The notes below the pieces were generated by a model, which worked only from the letters and a program-made list of their open reading frames with translations, ran no database searches and had not been told where the DNA came from. Below, in pieces: positions 44,723-56,319 of a DNA stretch of 64,000 nucleotides (its first letter is position 1; every line of letters begins with the position of its first letter). Origin of the DNA: Sistotremastrum niveocremeum HHB9708 (lineage: Eukaryota > Basidiomycota > Agaricomycetes > Sistotremastrales > Sistotremastraceae); assembly GCA_001630475.1 (NCBI GenBank), contig KV419404.1:292225-356224 (forward strand). Direction: 5' to 3'. The position numbers and the translations under genes were made by a program.

Positions 44723-46678
44723 TCAGGGGGAGCAATTAGTGACAGAATCTTGGGTGCTGTTCTCGTCCTCGACCAAACATTGTCGCAGGAGCCAATCTTT
44801 ACATTCACGGAGCTCCCTCTGTAAGAGAACCGTTAGCAAGGCAAACCGGTATTCGGTCGAGTCCGTACCACGGTGTAGAGTAGCAATTCACACATTCGCT
44901 TTTCCAAGTCCCGACGAGAAAAGGAATGGTTCCATAACTTCTTTTTTCCCTTTCTATCACTTTCGAAGAGAGGCGGATCCTCAAGAACGAGCATGATCGC
45001 GCTAGCTGTCAGGAGTGAAACGGGGTATCGCATCATATCGCAAGCTACTTTGATGGGTAGCATAACAGAGAGCATAGCGACAGAAGCGTACCTGATAGGG
45101 CAGCCGTCAAGCTCTCCTCGATATCCTTGAATAAAAGCTGTATGTAATCATCATCCATTGACATCAAAGATTGTTCCAAGGAGAGGGCAGTGGATAAATC
45201 CAGCGAAAGGGCTTCGGGGTTGACATCCCATACTTGCCAACTAAGAGCATTCAATATGTCTCTCTCGCACAACTTTATCACAGTCTCTCAGCACTTTTCA
45301 TTGGAAAACGATATTGGGCACACCTCGAAATCGTTCCGGCCAATTCTGCACGGAGCGATGAGTAAGAAAGCTTTCCATCCCACTGGCTGTAGCGGTCGGA
45401 GGAAGTCATGATTGAACTGAGAGGGCATGAGAATTTGGCAAGACATTCTGACGTATGAAGGACCTTGACAGCAATCGCAAGGCATCCAAGGGCAATATCC
45501 CATACAAGCCTATCGCGAACTCTTGCCATATATGCGGTTTCTTCGGAGTTTGGGGATGACATCACGTCACCGACTCGAACGAAATAACGACAAAACAGAA
45601 GACAAGCATGAAAGCGCGTGCTCGGCGAATCAATGAGGTTATCTCGTAGTTGTCGAGTGCATTTGCGATCAGTGGGCGGTGTGACCTATCATTCGAATCT
45701 ATGGTCAATATCCGTAGTGGAGCTGGGAATAGCACTTACGTCAAGTATCCATTGCACAACTTCCTTTCGAAGGTCTGGGTTCAAGCCAAAGACTGTCTCT
45801 TCATGTTCGATTTCGTCGAGGTCTTCGGCGTCGGAGATCACTCTTTGCAGACCGTCAGCAAATCTCGATCGATGCTCTCTTCGTATCAGATGGGCGATTC
45901 GTTTCTGCGCATAGGCTTCTGGAGTTTCGGCAGGTGGCAAAGTAAACGTGATTTTCTGCTGTTCTGGTTTCGGTTCGCGGGAAGAGGAAGACAACGAGTC
46001 ACGGCCTTTGGAGACGGGTTTCCTGGAGACTGATCTAGATGATGCCTTGGAGGATAAGGAGGATCGTCTTCGCGAAATGCTGCTCGATCTTTCTGGCTCC
46101 AGAGTACGGTGACTGAGTGGTGCCTTGGTTGGGCTACGAACGACGGAAGCTGCTTTAGAAAAAGGTTCGTGCTGATTGCGTGGATCGCGGGAGCTGGTGT
46201 TGTATATTGTACGATATTGCACTGTCGAATCGAAGGAGAGTTTGCGTCGTTTATGGGATGGAAGAGGTGCATCTTGCTGATAGGGATCGTCATCGGTTGT
46301 AATATTCTCTCGATCGGATGCTCTTGCTCTTTTCATAGGAGATACGAAGAGACTTTTGGTATCGAAGGCATTTCGTTGCACTAGTACTCCTGGGGATTCG
46401 GTGGTCGAAGATACAGCCCGTTGACTGAAAAACCGAGAGGTCGTGTTGTGAGATCGGTCGACTGGAACGTATTCTGGCGATATAACGTCGGTGCTCTGAT
46501 ATGCAGACAAATCGCCAGTATAAGGAGAAGGAGGAGAAAAGTCTCTCTTTTTGCTGGTCGTCGGGAGAGTCGTATATGCGTCTGAAGCAGTGGTTGCAAC
46601 ATCGTCTGAAGTACAGGGCGGAGTCAAGAGCTGCAGAGAGGTCTGACCAAAAACGAGGGATCTGAGAGTCGATGGCAT
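44723..46678 (-). CDS. Cyclin-box protein with long disordered N-terminus
   Basis: Probable regulatory partner of a cyclin-dependent kinase. The first exon (start 46678) encodes about 310 residues, Ser/Arg-rich with several Ser-Pro and Thr-Pro sites and an RRRSSLSSKASSRSVSRK block. The cyclin box begins at LNPDLRKEVVQWILD and continues in further exons: TPPTDRKCTRQLRDNLID, FHACLLFCRYFVRV, DRLVWDIALGCLAIAVK. The second half of the box shows ERDILNALSWQVWDVNP and then VACDMMRYPVSLLTASAIML. The C-terminal exon reads RELRECKDWLLRQC and stops at 44723-44725. Each exon joins in phase. Unlike A/B cyclins I see no MRAIL motif, so the class (G1/S-like or other) is open. It is head to head with a kinesin-14 gene. 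Confidence 0.7.
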
Positions 46679-46883
46679 CTGGATGACCAGTCCTAGAGCT
46701 CAGAGCACACAGAATGAAGACAGCAACGCTAACAACAAAAAGTGTCGAGCGAGAACGGTGAGAGCGGAGTTGAAAACCAAAGCAGCGGGTCATGTGCTTG
46801 GTCATGTGACTGTTGAGCCTGGCGTTTCCTGTTGTTTCCTTTCGCGTCACCCGCTTCTCTTCCCCTCAAGCTGGCTCAAGATA
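46679..46883. promoter_or_regulatory. Divergent promoter between cyclin-box gene and KAR3-type kinesin
   Basis: A 205-base spacer separates the two divergent start codons. A shared promoter would co-express two probable cell-cycle genes. I did not identify a specific cell-cycle box. Confidence 0.45.
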
Positions 46884-49529
46884 ATGTCATCACGCCTCCC
46901 ACGGCCAGCGAGCTCGCCAGATAGGTTAGGGCCTTTACCAAATCTCAAGCGCAAAGCCGTAGATCAACTCGAAGAGGACGATGGAATCGGTCCTTTGAAA
47001 ATGAGCGCACTCAGCCATCCAAGCAAACCTGGATCTACCTTTCGCCCTCCAAGACCGTTGACGGCTTCGTCTTCAAATATCCCTCCTTCGAATATCGGAA
47101 CTACAAAGCCACGAGTACCGCCCATAAGGAGCGGTGGACCCGGTGTCAATGGAAGATCAACCAACGCCCCCATACCCAAATCGACGCGTGCAGTTAGTGC
47201 ACCTCCTCCGAAATCTACACGTCCTACGACAACCTCTGGAGCGCGATATGGAGCGACACGGGTCAAGACAGAAGCTGCAGCTATAGGGCCCGACCAAATC
47301 CAGGACTTGAGAGAGGAGATCAAAGATTTGCGGGCTGAACAGGCGGCTAAGAACGCAAAAGGTGTGCATCGTTTATTTGTTTTAGTTCGTTTATTAAGAT
47401 TATCTAGTGGCTGAGGACATGGACGTTGAAAAGTTGAAGGGTAAGTTGACATTGAAAGTCGCGCGCTATGCTAAATCCCTGTTCTTAGTCCTCGAGCTTC
47501 AACAGCTCCATGCACAGCAGGATGAAAGGCTTTTACAGGCTAGAACAGCTGAAACCGAGTCGCGTCGCCTCGTCGCCGACCTCCAAGAGAAGATCGAAGA
47601 TCTTCAAAAGAAGCACTCTCGAGAGATAATGACTTGCGAGATGGATCAGAGTCGATTGCAGAGACAAATCGAGAGTCTGAAAGACGATCTGCGTATCTCA
47701 GAAGCCGATCTACGCCGGGAGCGCGACACTATATCCTCATTGAAGGTATGCATTCGCGTCACACCAGCGCGACAGTGTCTAATTGGTTCATCCAGACGGC
47801 AATAGCTGAACAGTCGACCGCACAAGTCACGCTCGAAGCACGAATCGCCGCTCTTCAAGCTGCTTCAGGGAACATCCAAGGAAAGCTTGACGAGTCGGAC
47901 ATGAACGCCGGCCGATTAAAATTCGAACTTGAGCAAGAACGTCAAAGGACAAGCGAGCTCGAGGACAAATTACGCGAAGCAGAGACGTTGCGGCGGAAAT
48001 TGCATAACACCATTCAGGAATTGAAAGGTATGCTGCGCCATCTCATAAGTCTTTGCCAGGAAATTCAACGTGTGACAGGCAACATTCGAGTCTTCTGCCG
48101 CGTGCGCCCTGTGTTGCCATCAGAGCTCACTTCGTCACCTTCTGGCTCCGAGTTGGCTGCGATCAGTTTCCCAGACACTAAAGAGCACCGTGAAATCAGT
48201 ATCGTCTCATCCGCAGAGAGTGCAACAGGGATGGGACGAAAGGAAAACTGGGAATTCGCCTTTGATAAGGTACGTGCATAGATTCCAGAGTACGACGACG
48301 TGATTGATTGGTTCCAGGTTTTCGAGCCTCAGGCGACTCAAGCCGAAGTGTTCGAGGAGATATCGCAGCTTGCACAGAGTTGCATTGACGGTTACAACGT
48401 ATGTATCTTTGCATATGGACAAACTGGGTAAGCCAAGTGGCCTTCAGTGTCGCCAGACTGCTGATTGCAATGATGAACAGGAGTGGCAAGTCATTCACTA
48501 TGGAAGGTGGACCGGTGAGTGGATAGCTCCGGTAGCAGATCAATGATGTTGACGAGTGGCTCTTCAGACAGAAGCGACGGCAGGGATGATACCTCGAGCA
48601 GTCGAGCAGGTGTTTTCCGTCGCGGCAGCCCTGAAGTCGAAAGGATGGGAATACAAGATGGAAGGACAGTTCCTCGAAATTGTGAGTCCAGATCTGCAGT
48701 GCAGTTACTGGTGCGGTGACCGAAGTGATACAGTATAACGAGACAATTAACGACCTCTTGGGTAAAGGCGAATTTGACAAGAAGAAACATGAGATTAAGC
48801 ACGACAAGGGCAGCACTCGAGTGACTGATGTTGTGACAGGTAACTATGGAAAGAGATGAGTTGAATGGAGAAAGACAACTGACATTGGGATTGCAGTGCC
48901 GCTGGAAAGCCCGAGCGAAGTGCGGTCGCTATTAATGCTAGCGCACTCGCGTCGCACGGTTGCATCAACGCTGATGAATGAGCGGTCATCCCGGTCGCAC
49001 TCTGTATTCACATTACGCATCAGCGGCACGAACGGCGTGACGCGGGAGACATGTGAAGGGACGTTGAATCTGGTGGATCTAGCGGGGTCCGAGAGACTAA
49101 ATTCGAGTGGGGCTGCGGCAGACAAGGACAGGCTGAAAGAGACTCAAAATATCAACAAGAGCCTGAGCGCGCTTGCGGATGTCATCGGTGCGCTCGGAGA
49201 GAAGAGCGAGAGAAACGAGAAGCATATTCCGTACAGGAATTCGAAGGTGAGTCTTTGCGAAGGATAAGACAGGTTGATCAAAGCTGATACGCGTATGGGA
49301 AATAGTTGACCTATCTGTTGCAAAATTCCCTGAGTGGACATTCAAAGACGCTTATGGTGTTGAATTTGTCACCGCTTGCAGCGCATCTAGGAGAGTCGCT
49401 CTGCTCTTTGAGATTCGCTACCAAGGTAAGAGATTAGATTTGATCTAGGAGTCGAGGGTCTAATACCGAATATAGGTGAATAATACGACGCTCGGGACGG
49501 CTAGGAAGCAAGCTCGGGTAGTGTCCTGA
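46884..49529 (+). CDS. KAR3: Kinesin-14 (Kar3/KlpA type), C-terminal motor
   Basis: Minus-end-directed microtubule motor for spindle assembly and karyogamy. The start (46884) reads [16 protein letters not shown], a basic disordered microtubule-binding tail. A coiled coil spans several exons ([19 protein letters not shown] through [19 protein letters not shown]). The neck joins [17 protein letters not shown], the start of the motor. The P-loop is [17 protein letters not shown], split by an intron after the Thr-Gly. Switch I is [15 protein letters not shown], switch II is [14 protein letters not shown], and [19 protein letters not shown] follows. A C-terminal motor with neck before it identifies kinesin-14. 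The end is QARVVS with TGA at 49527-49529. About ten introns are present. Confidence 0.93.
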
Positions 49530-50262
49530 GTGGAGCAGGATGTTGGAGTGTACAGTACACTTGTGATTATAGTATTTTTGTTCCTAAGCGGTCGGGTCTC
49601 CAAGGCGAAGACAAGGCTGTGCCGCGTCGGCCGGAGGAGATCCGCGTACCCGCAGATTTAGACTCGGCGTGGTGCGAGATACAGTTACACGAGATCTTGT
49701 AGTATGTCATTGTGCCTTTGTATCTGACAAAATGCAAACAGGCACGAGGGCCGCGCCGCTGATGCCTGGAAAGAAAAAGGATGCTGGATGGACCGGACGA
49801 TGCAAAGGACGGGTCTAGACAGAGCACGGGCAGCTGTGCCTTGCGGCGACGAGCGAGGCCCGGACAGCCCTTGACTGATCCGCGGTCGCCGTCTTGCAAA
49901 TAAAATTACAAGTGTCGTCGACTATGTGGATGTGGATATTAGCGTGAGCCACAGATTGAGAATACTGAGATTTGACTGATGCGAGACAGTCATTGTTCGA
50001 TATATCGGGCGACGGGTGATCGGCGCCTGAAGAGGAAGCGACAACGTGAACAGACTCGGGACCCGGCAAAGTCTGAAACGCGTGCCCTGACAACCAGTAT
50101 TCTGGGCGTGCAACGTTTAACCGCTCAGGGCCCTAATTGCCCACCCCCTGCCACCGTCGGAGTCTCAATTTACAGCCCACTCCTCAGGCGCCCGAGCTTG
50201 CCCTTTTATGAGCCAACTCATGTCCACACTGCGCCTTGTTGCAGCCTCTCCCCAGCCGTGCC
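49530..50262. other. Intergenic region between kinesin and hypothetical gene
   Basis: These 733 bases carry short frames only. They should contain the kinesin 3' UTR and the promoter of the following gene. Confidence 0.45.
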
Positions 50263-51180
50263 ATGTACTCTAAACTGTTCACCGCTGGTCTTCAGGCCAA
50301 CTCCTCATCGTGGCAGTCGTCCGAGCCCACCTCTTCCTCGTCGTCGGGCCCCTCAGAGTCGTCCTCCTCTTCCCGCTACTCTAGACGTCAGACCACCGCC
50401 TTCGACATTGCCTCCCCTACCTCTGCTGTAGATCCATCCAACCCCATCTACTTCACCGTCAAACCAAAGCCACACGGAAATGCACACAGAAGTCGTGTGC
50501 ATTCTTCTCGGCCGACGGAAGCAGAATCGTCGGCAGGCGGCTCGTTCCTCGTGCTAGACAATGCGCCAGGCCCAGTAGCGACGACCTCGAAACATCGCGC
50601 ATCCAACTCTATCAGTCGCGCACTTCCCAAACCAAAACCACTCCCCTCGGCGCACCTTCCCCAACCACCACCTCAATCACACCAACAACCTTCATTCTCC
50701 TCCCTTCCGCCCACACCAGTGATTCGCGAGCCGGACACCGAGCTCGGAAAGTTTTCCCGTCGATACTCTTCCTCCAACTCGACAGCTCCGTCGAGTCGTC
50801 CATCCGTTGTAGAGCGAAGGGTGAATCGGAACGAAGCCCTCGCGGCTCTCGAAGGGCGCACACGGCGATCGTTTTGGGATGAGACCGACAACGATGATGA
50901 TCTCCACCCCTCGCCTTCGCCTGCTTCTTCCCGCTCTTCGTTCAACTCCCCTGTCGGACCCATTACGCCCAACAGTCCGCTCAACTCGGTTAACCTGAAC
51001 ATTCCCTCGCATGTCAAACGACAGCACCGTCAGCGGTCGAGTACGATCGAGACGTGGGGCATGCCGAACTTTATTGATCTTGTGTCGGAAGGAGAAGAGT
51101 CGCTGCGATCGAAGCGGGAGACGATGGACGCGGCGGAATGGTCCAAGGTGGTTGGGTTGAGCCTGGGCTTGGTTTCCTGA
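50263..51180 (+). CDS. Hypothetical disordered protein, 305 aa, single exon
   Basis: An uninterrupted frame from ATG 50263 (MYSKLFTAGLQANSSSW) to TGA 51178-51180. The sequence is Ser/Pro-rich throughout, with low-complexity Ser tracts near residues 15-40 and Pro/Gln near 130-150. Two more conserved-looking pieces are visible: NRNEALAALEGRTRRSFWDE near residue 195 and WGMPNFIDLVSEGEESLRSK near the C-terminus, which could be short linear binding motifs. The ORF length and Ser/Pro codon pattern support coding. I do not recognise a family. Confidence 0.65.
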   Translation: MYSKLFTAGLQANSSSWQSSEPTSSSSSGPSESSSSSRYSRRQTTAFDIASPTSAVDPSNPIYFTVKPKPHGNAHRSRVHSSRPTEAESSAGGSFLVLDNAPGPVATTSKHRASNSISRALPKPKPLPSAHLPQPPPQSHQQPSFSSLPPTPVIREPDTELGKFSRRYSSSNSTAPSSRPSVVERRVNRNEALAALEGRTRRSFWDETDNDDDLHPSPSPASSRSSFNSPVGPITPNSPLNSVNLNIPSHVKRQHRQRSSTIETWGMPNFIDLVSEGEESLRSKRETMDAAEWSKVVGLSLGLVS

Positions 51181-52377
51181 ATTCCAGAACATTATCTTAC
51201 AGCATATCTGCCTAATACTAATCATTACACTTATTACTTGTTCGATTCGATTCACCGCTGACACTTTTTTTGTCTTTCATATTCACATCGCATACACATT
51301 GCCCTCATGTATACATTGTACACAAGAAGCTGATTGCTTTCGCATAACTCATCTCTAATTGACCCTGTGCTTATTGTCTGATTTTTTTCTTGTTGCCAAA
51401 GCGAGGACAAGAGCGCAACCCTGGACGGCATCTCGATTTGCTCCCGTTCGGTTCCCGATTAGGGAGCTGCCTTGAACAAGACCGTCGCGGAAACGTAAAG
51501 TGTCCAGAAAATGCCGCAGAGTGCGTTCCTGTGTGCTGGACAACGGAAGATACACGGAAAGGGTACACGCACAGTAGTGGTCTGCAGAGAATTCTCATAG
51601 GGAATGGTCGGGTTACCATGTATGCTGGAGCATCTGGAGCCACGTTTGTGCGGGCGTGTTCCCTGGTTTCCCATCTTGTGTTACGCCCACCCCTTTCTAT
51701 TTGTGGCGAGATGAATTCGAAAGCAGACGCCCTTTCATATTTTCCGTCGAGCACGTTCAGCTCAGGAAGAGATGATCGACATGCTATCCGCTCCGCCGGC
51801 CCTTGGATGTGCTATGTCTCCGAGCTGCTTACGGCGATACTTCCGTGGCTATCTCGCTGAATTGGACGGTGCTGACTAGCATGTGTCTTCTACAGACGCG
51901 CATTGGATTATACTCGCGCCAATCAGCCATCAACGTATCAACCGCGTGCATTGGACGTGCTCTCCAAGCCACCGAACAAGTCCGACTTAGCAGCCCATCT
52001 CACCCCGAACTTGTGCGCAGTACGGATCGCTGGCTCGCTTTGGCAATGATGGAGCTCTATCTCCACTTGTCTTCTCACCACCTCTTCTTCTCATTTCTTC
52101 CAATTATCTGAATATCGCGAACTCCAGCGATCACCTCATGCGATCTAATCCTCTCACACCACATCTCCACGATAACGTTGCCAGGTCCTTGTCTCCGCTT
52201 CGTGATCCTTTGCAATTGGGACCCCACTAGCTTTGGCGTTGGGATAGTCCGACTCAACGTCAGCCGCGACGTCAGCTCCACTGTCAATATCCATTATCTT
52301 CAGCCGACGTCCACTTGACAGACACTCACGTGCACTCAATTATGATGACATTTGAATATATTTCCAACGATGCCGAA
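51181..52377. other. Convergent intergenic region, 1.2 kb
   Basis: This interval lies between the stops of two unrecognised genes. The longest plus-strand frame (51390-51860) has no motif and no splice-supported continuation. I call no gene here. Confidence 0.45.
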
Positions 52378-53405
52378 CTAGCTTTCTTGGGCTCGCACCC
52401 TCGGATCAACTCCCCGATTATTTTCTTTCAGGTTCTGAACCCGTACCCGGAATTGGTTCTGCAAAAAGTGTGAGCAAAGGAATAACACTGCACTTCGCAC
52501 TTACATCTATCATGTATTGTAACGCGAGCTCTTGTGTATCCAGCGAATGCCACACGCTATTTGGTTCTCTGAATATCTTCTCTCTCCCATTGCTATCAGC
52601 CATCAACCATCGAACCACTCTCATCTTCATAGGTCCATTCGGCATCGCGTCAAAATCCGCAACGGTCTTGGGAAATTGAGAGGCTTTTCGCTTCATCTCC
52701 TCTGCAGCAGCTTTTTGCAACTCCCGGACTTGACTACGCAAAGCCACTAGACGTTCTTCATGGGCGAATACTAGACGTGATTTAAAGTCGTCGTGGTTAT
52801 GTTCCAGCAGTCGTGTTTCATCCACAAATAACGCCTAGAAAGTCATTAATAACACGGAAATTATCCATAACAAAAAACGAACCATCAGCCTTTCTGTCGT
52901 TCTTTCGGGTTGGTCAAGAGGCGGTTGTCCAATCCCATTGCCATCGCAGTCGTCGATGCTGAGCCATTGATCCACACACATCCTCTCGAGATCTGTACGG
53001 AACCTATCTTCCAAGACTTGAAGATGTCTCTTGTGGTCCGCTTTCTCCTTCTCGATTCTTTCATTTAAAACTTGAATAGTCAACGGCGCCTTCACTTCCT
53101 TCTTCATCTCTTCCAATCTGTCTCAAATGAAGTCATCGTCTCCTCGCCAACAGAAAAAGAACATACGAAGGAATAGGCGTAGCAAAGTCGCCCAGCATAA
53201 GAGCCGCATTATCATATCTCAAACATAGATATTCGTCGTCTAGCTTCTTCGTCTCTTTATTCGTGAATTGATTGTAGGAGGGAAAGGCAAAAGGATGGGT
53301 GCCTTTGTATTTCATTCTGGGAAGACGGAATTCAGGTTTAGTAGGTGACGATTGGCGTTTGGCATTAGGACTGGGATCGCTGGCACGGTTGTTCATCGTG
53401 TTCAT
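52378..53405 (-). CDS. Hypothetical coiled-coil protein, four exons
   Basis: Four exons join in phase. The first reads MNTMNNRASDPSPNAKRQ from 53405 (an in-frame ATG at 53456 is an alternative start) and includes FRLPRMKYKGTHPFAFPS and LDDEYLCLRYDNAALML. The second is a charged helix (EVKAPLTIQVLNERIEKEKA). The third continues it (SRLVFAHEERLVALRSQVRE) and then reads DSNGREKIFREPNSVWHSLD. The last, after a 46-base intron, is NQFRVRVQNLKENNRG, ending at TAG 52378-52380. Donors and acceptors are canonical. I recognise no named domain; the middle is a likely coiled coil. Confidence 0.7.
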
Positions 53406-53703
53406 TGATTGAAACAAGACAAGGACGTTCAGGGACGTTCGCGTCGGGATCACCATGCATCATGTCACGGATGTTTTTCGGAGAATGTCGATCATGAGAC
53501 TACGACTCACTTGTCCTGTCCATTGGATCTCCATTGCTTTGGTTTGAGAATTGGTCTCGTTGTCGTTGACGACATTTGGCTGATCTTGAGTTATAGGATT
53601 GGATGAAGAATTGGGGACATCTTTGATGAGAACGTTGTCTGTCGAAATTAATTAGGCGCGCGAAGTTCGCAGGCTTCCAACTGACGTTCACGGTCGTTTC
53701 GAG
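53406..53703. promoter_or_regulatory. Divergent spacer between coiled-coil and PP2C genes
   Basis: These 298 bases lie between the start codons of the coiled-coil gene and the PP2C gene, which diverge. If the alternative start at 53456 is used, the spacer is 247 bases. No other gene is supported. Confidence 0.4.
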
Positions 53704-55253
53704 ATGCTCAGGACTCAACGGACGTCCATCCATCGCTCCTTGGTCCCTAGAACATTCGGACGTCAATTTCAACATCGCATACGCGCTAACTCGACTACTG
53801 CGTCTCGTCCTGGCAGACGAGTTTTGCTTCCGGTCGCTGCTTGCATCCTCGGAGTCACAGGAATCTATAGCTATCTACACTTCAACCCAGTATCAGCAGA
53901 GGCACCTCAAAGCAACGACGTCCTACTCAAAAGCACATCCACACCCTCTCTCCGCGCTCGTAAATCCATCGACACCTTCCAACCCCGTCAAATCGACGTA
54001 GACGTCCTTCTCCGCGAACACGAACAATCACATACTCCTCCGCCGGGCTCAGGAGTTCTCCGATACGACACTTGTCAAACAGCCAGGTCAGTCTTCTTTC
54101 CCTTGATCACGATCATGGTTGCAGTACCCTGAATTCTTGTATCCTTGTTCTTGTTCGGAATACAGTAATCAACCTACAGAAGACGATCATGCCGAAGAGA
54201 TAGGATCCAAATGGTCCTTTTTCGCATCCCTGGATGGTCATTCAGGCTGGGAGACGAGTGCCTATCTCCGAGAAACTCTCATCCCATTCGTGAAACGCCG
54301 TTTGGAATATATACATAATGTGTATGCTCCTGAGGTTCCTTCGGCGGATATCATCGACACTGTTATCAAGTACGCGTTCGTGGAATTGGACGATATCATA
54401 TGCAAGGACAGCGTGGAAGAAGTGTTCAAGATGGATCCGCCTTCACGGACGGCTGCTACGGCTATATTGGCACCTGCTTGGTCTGGCTCATGCGCGCTCT
54501 TATGCATGTACGATAAAGAAAGCCGGGTGCTACGAACGGCAGTGACAGGCGATTCACGAGCTCTACTCGCCCGTAAACGACCTGACGGATCATTCGACGT
54601 GCACGTCCTCTCCATCGACCAAGACGGTGAAAACCCACTCGAGGAAGCGCGTATCAACGCCGAACACCCGGGCGAGACGCCTGTTAATAAACAGCGTGTT
54701 TTAGGCATGGGCATATCGAGGGCATTTGGAGACGCGCCGTACAAATGGAGCTTGGATATACAGAAGAAGTTGTTTGAAGGGTATCTTGGTAATTTTCTTC
54801 GAGGGACGGTGAAGACTCCTCCTTATCTTACCGCTGAACCTGAGATCATCAGGACGAAGATTGAGCCTGGTGATGTTCTCATCATGGCGACAGATGGGAT
54901 CTCGGAATGTCTCACGAATGAGGAAGTCGTCGGACTTGTTGGATCGTGGATGAACAAGACGGATGAGTTGCCGAGTGTGCATCCTGAAGGTGGGTTTGTG
55001 GGCAAGTGGGATAATACGCGGTATCCACTTTGGCATGAGAAGAAAAGGTTCGTTACTGTTGATGAGAATGCGGCTACGCATATCATTCGAAATGCTGCTG
55101 GAGTCCTGTCGTGATCTTACCACGGCCCTGCTGACGGTCAGGCCACCCCGGTCAAGATCTTTCATGTGAGTGTTTTGCGTTTGATCAATCCATCAATTGT
55201 GCTGACTTCAGTCCAGAGATGATATACAAGTCACCGTTGTGTTTTTTGAATAG
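53704..55253 (+). CDS. Mitochondrial PP2C phosphatase (Ptc5/PDP-like), frame break near 3' end
   Basis: Metal-dependent Ser/Thr phosphatase likely acting on pyruvate dehydrogenase or other matrix proteins. The N-terminus (MLRTQRTSIHRSLVPRTFGR) is a basic matrix presequence, followed by one hydrophobic segment (VLLPVAACILGVTGIYSYL). PP2C motifs: WSFFASLDGHSGWET, RTAVTGDSRALLARK, GMGISRAFGD, IEPGDVLIMATDGISECLT. After AATHIIRNAAG the frame ends at TGA 55112-55114. The conserved C-terminal strands appear immediately downstream in the next frame (RDLTTALLTVRPPRSRSF), then after a canonical intron at 55166-55216 as IDDIQVTVVFFE with TAG 55251-55253. So one extra base or two missing bases near 55095-55105 separate the parts. 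Intron 1 lies after the first 128 codons. Confidence 0.85.
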
Positions 55254-55465
55254 CAGGATAGGGTTTTGAGGGTTTCAATAAATTTGATTCGAACATCAGG
55301 TTGAAAAGTTCAGTCAGACATCGTGTGCCGGAAAGTGCAATATATTGCTGCGAGGAATCGCATGGATATCAATCTGCATAACTAGCATAATAGCATGGGC
55401 GTTATAATGGATGCAGACGACAAATGCATGGAGAACCAGAAGACAGGACCAGAAAAGCTCAACGT

Positions 55466-56157
55466 TTAGCTCTCAGCAGTAGCCTTCGCCCTCTTCACTG
55501 CGGAAGTGTTTTCCCTAAAGCGACGTTATTAGAGATATCTTCTATGATTCGGATCAGCGGGAACTCACCTGAAGCCGTTCTTGAAACGTCTCGAAACACT
55601 TCTCAAGTGAGCCATGCGACCAGTTCCAGTGGTCTTTCGTCTCTTGGCCTTCAGACCCCACTCATACGAGCGAATTTTAGCAGAGGGGTAACCGCACTGT
55701 GCGCAGGCTGGAAAATTGTCAAAAACGTGCACGGGGTAGTATCATGGTAGACGGACTCTTGTGTTGACGGTGGAAAGCACGGTTTCCGCAGCGGCGACAC
55801 AAAGTGTGGGTTTTGGTGTGTCGCTTACTGAAGAAAAGATGAGGGCTGTAGATTTTTGAGAGTAGCAACAGAACTCACCCAAAGGACGACGTTCCTTAGC
55901 GTCGGAAAAGTCAATAATTAGTTCACGTTCAAAACTTCAATCGTTTCCCAAGCATACCTTTCGTCTAGAGAGAGAAAGGTCAGCATTGAGTTAGAACATG
56001 AATCTGCCAGCGTGTTGGGTCCCGTGTCATCCAACCACAGCTCCTGCCATCCATCCCATTCCCGTCCAAATTCATCACATCTTTTCTCTCCAGCACATTC
56101 ACAACCTCACAAGGACCCATTTCACGCTGACAGAATGACAGAAGAGTTGCTCACCAT
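55466..56157 (-). CDS. RPL37: Ribosomal protein eL37 with coding microexons
   Basis: Zinc-binding protein of the cytosolic 60S subunit. The coding exons start with 56157-56155 (ATG alone), 55964-55958 (7 bases), 55894-55879 (16 bases), then from 55827 a longer exon, giving [20 protein letters not shown]. The zinc ribbon is [20 protein letters not shown] across an intron with a GTCCGT donor. [20 protein letters not shown] and [10 protein letters not shown] follow, and the last exon gives [15 protein letters not shown], with TAA at 55466-55468. All residues expected for eL37 are present. Total length is about 95 aa. The gene diverges from OHCU decarboxylase across 162 bases. Confidence 0.95.
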
Positions 56158-56319
56158 TTTGGAGTCTTGAGGAGTCTTGAGGTAGGAGGGGGGAAAACAA
56201 GGTTTGGCGGCTTCGGAGTTGAGTGAGACGGAGTTGCGCGTTTATGTCCGTCGGGCGATAATCATTATCTTGGACGTCCCGATCGGCGGTCCAGACAAAA
56301 AGGTCATCAGTTGTTCACC
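56158..56319. promoter_or_regulatory. Divergent spacer between eL37 and OHCU decarboxylase starts
   Basis: These 162 bases separate two divergent start codons. A repeated GGAGTCTTGA (56161-56180, two copies in tandem) lies next to the eL37 start. Confidence 0.45.

Noticed and set aside
51390-51860. A 156-codon plus-strand open frame in a convergent gap
   Set aside because: No recognisable domain and no in-phase splice extension on either side; composition is not clearly coding.
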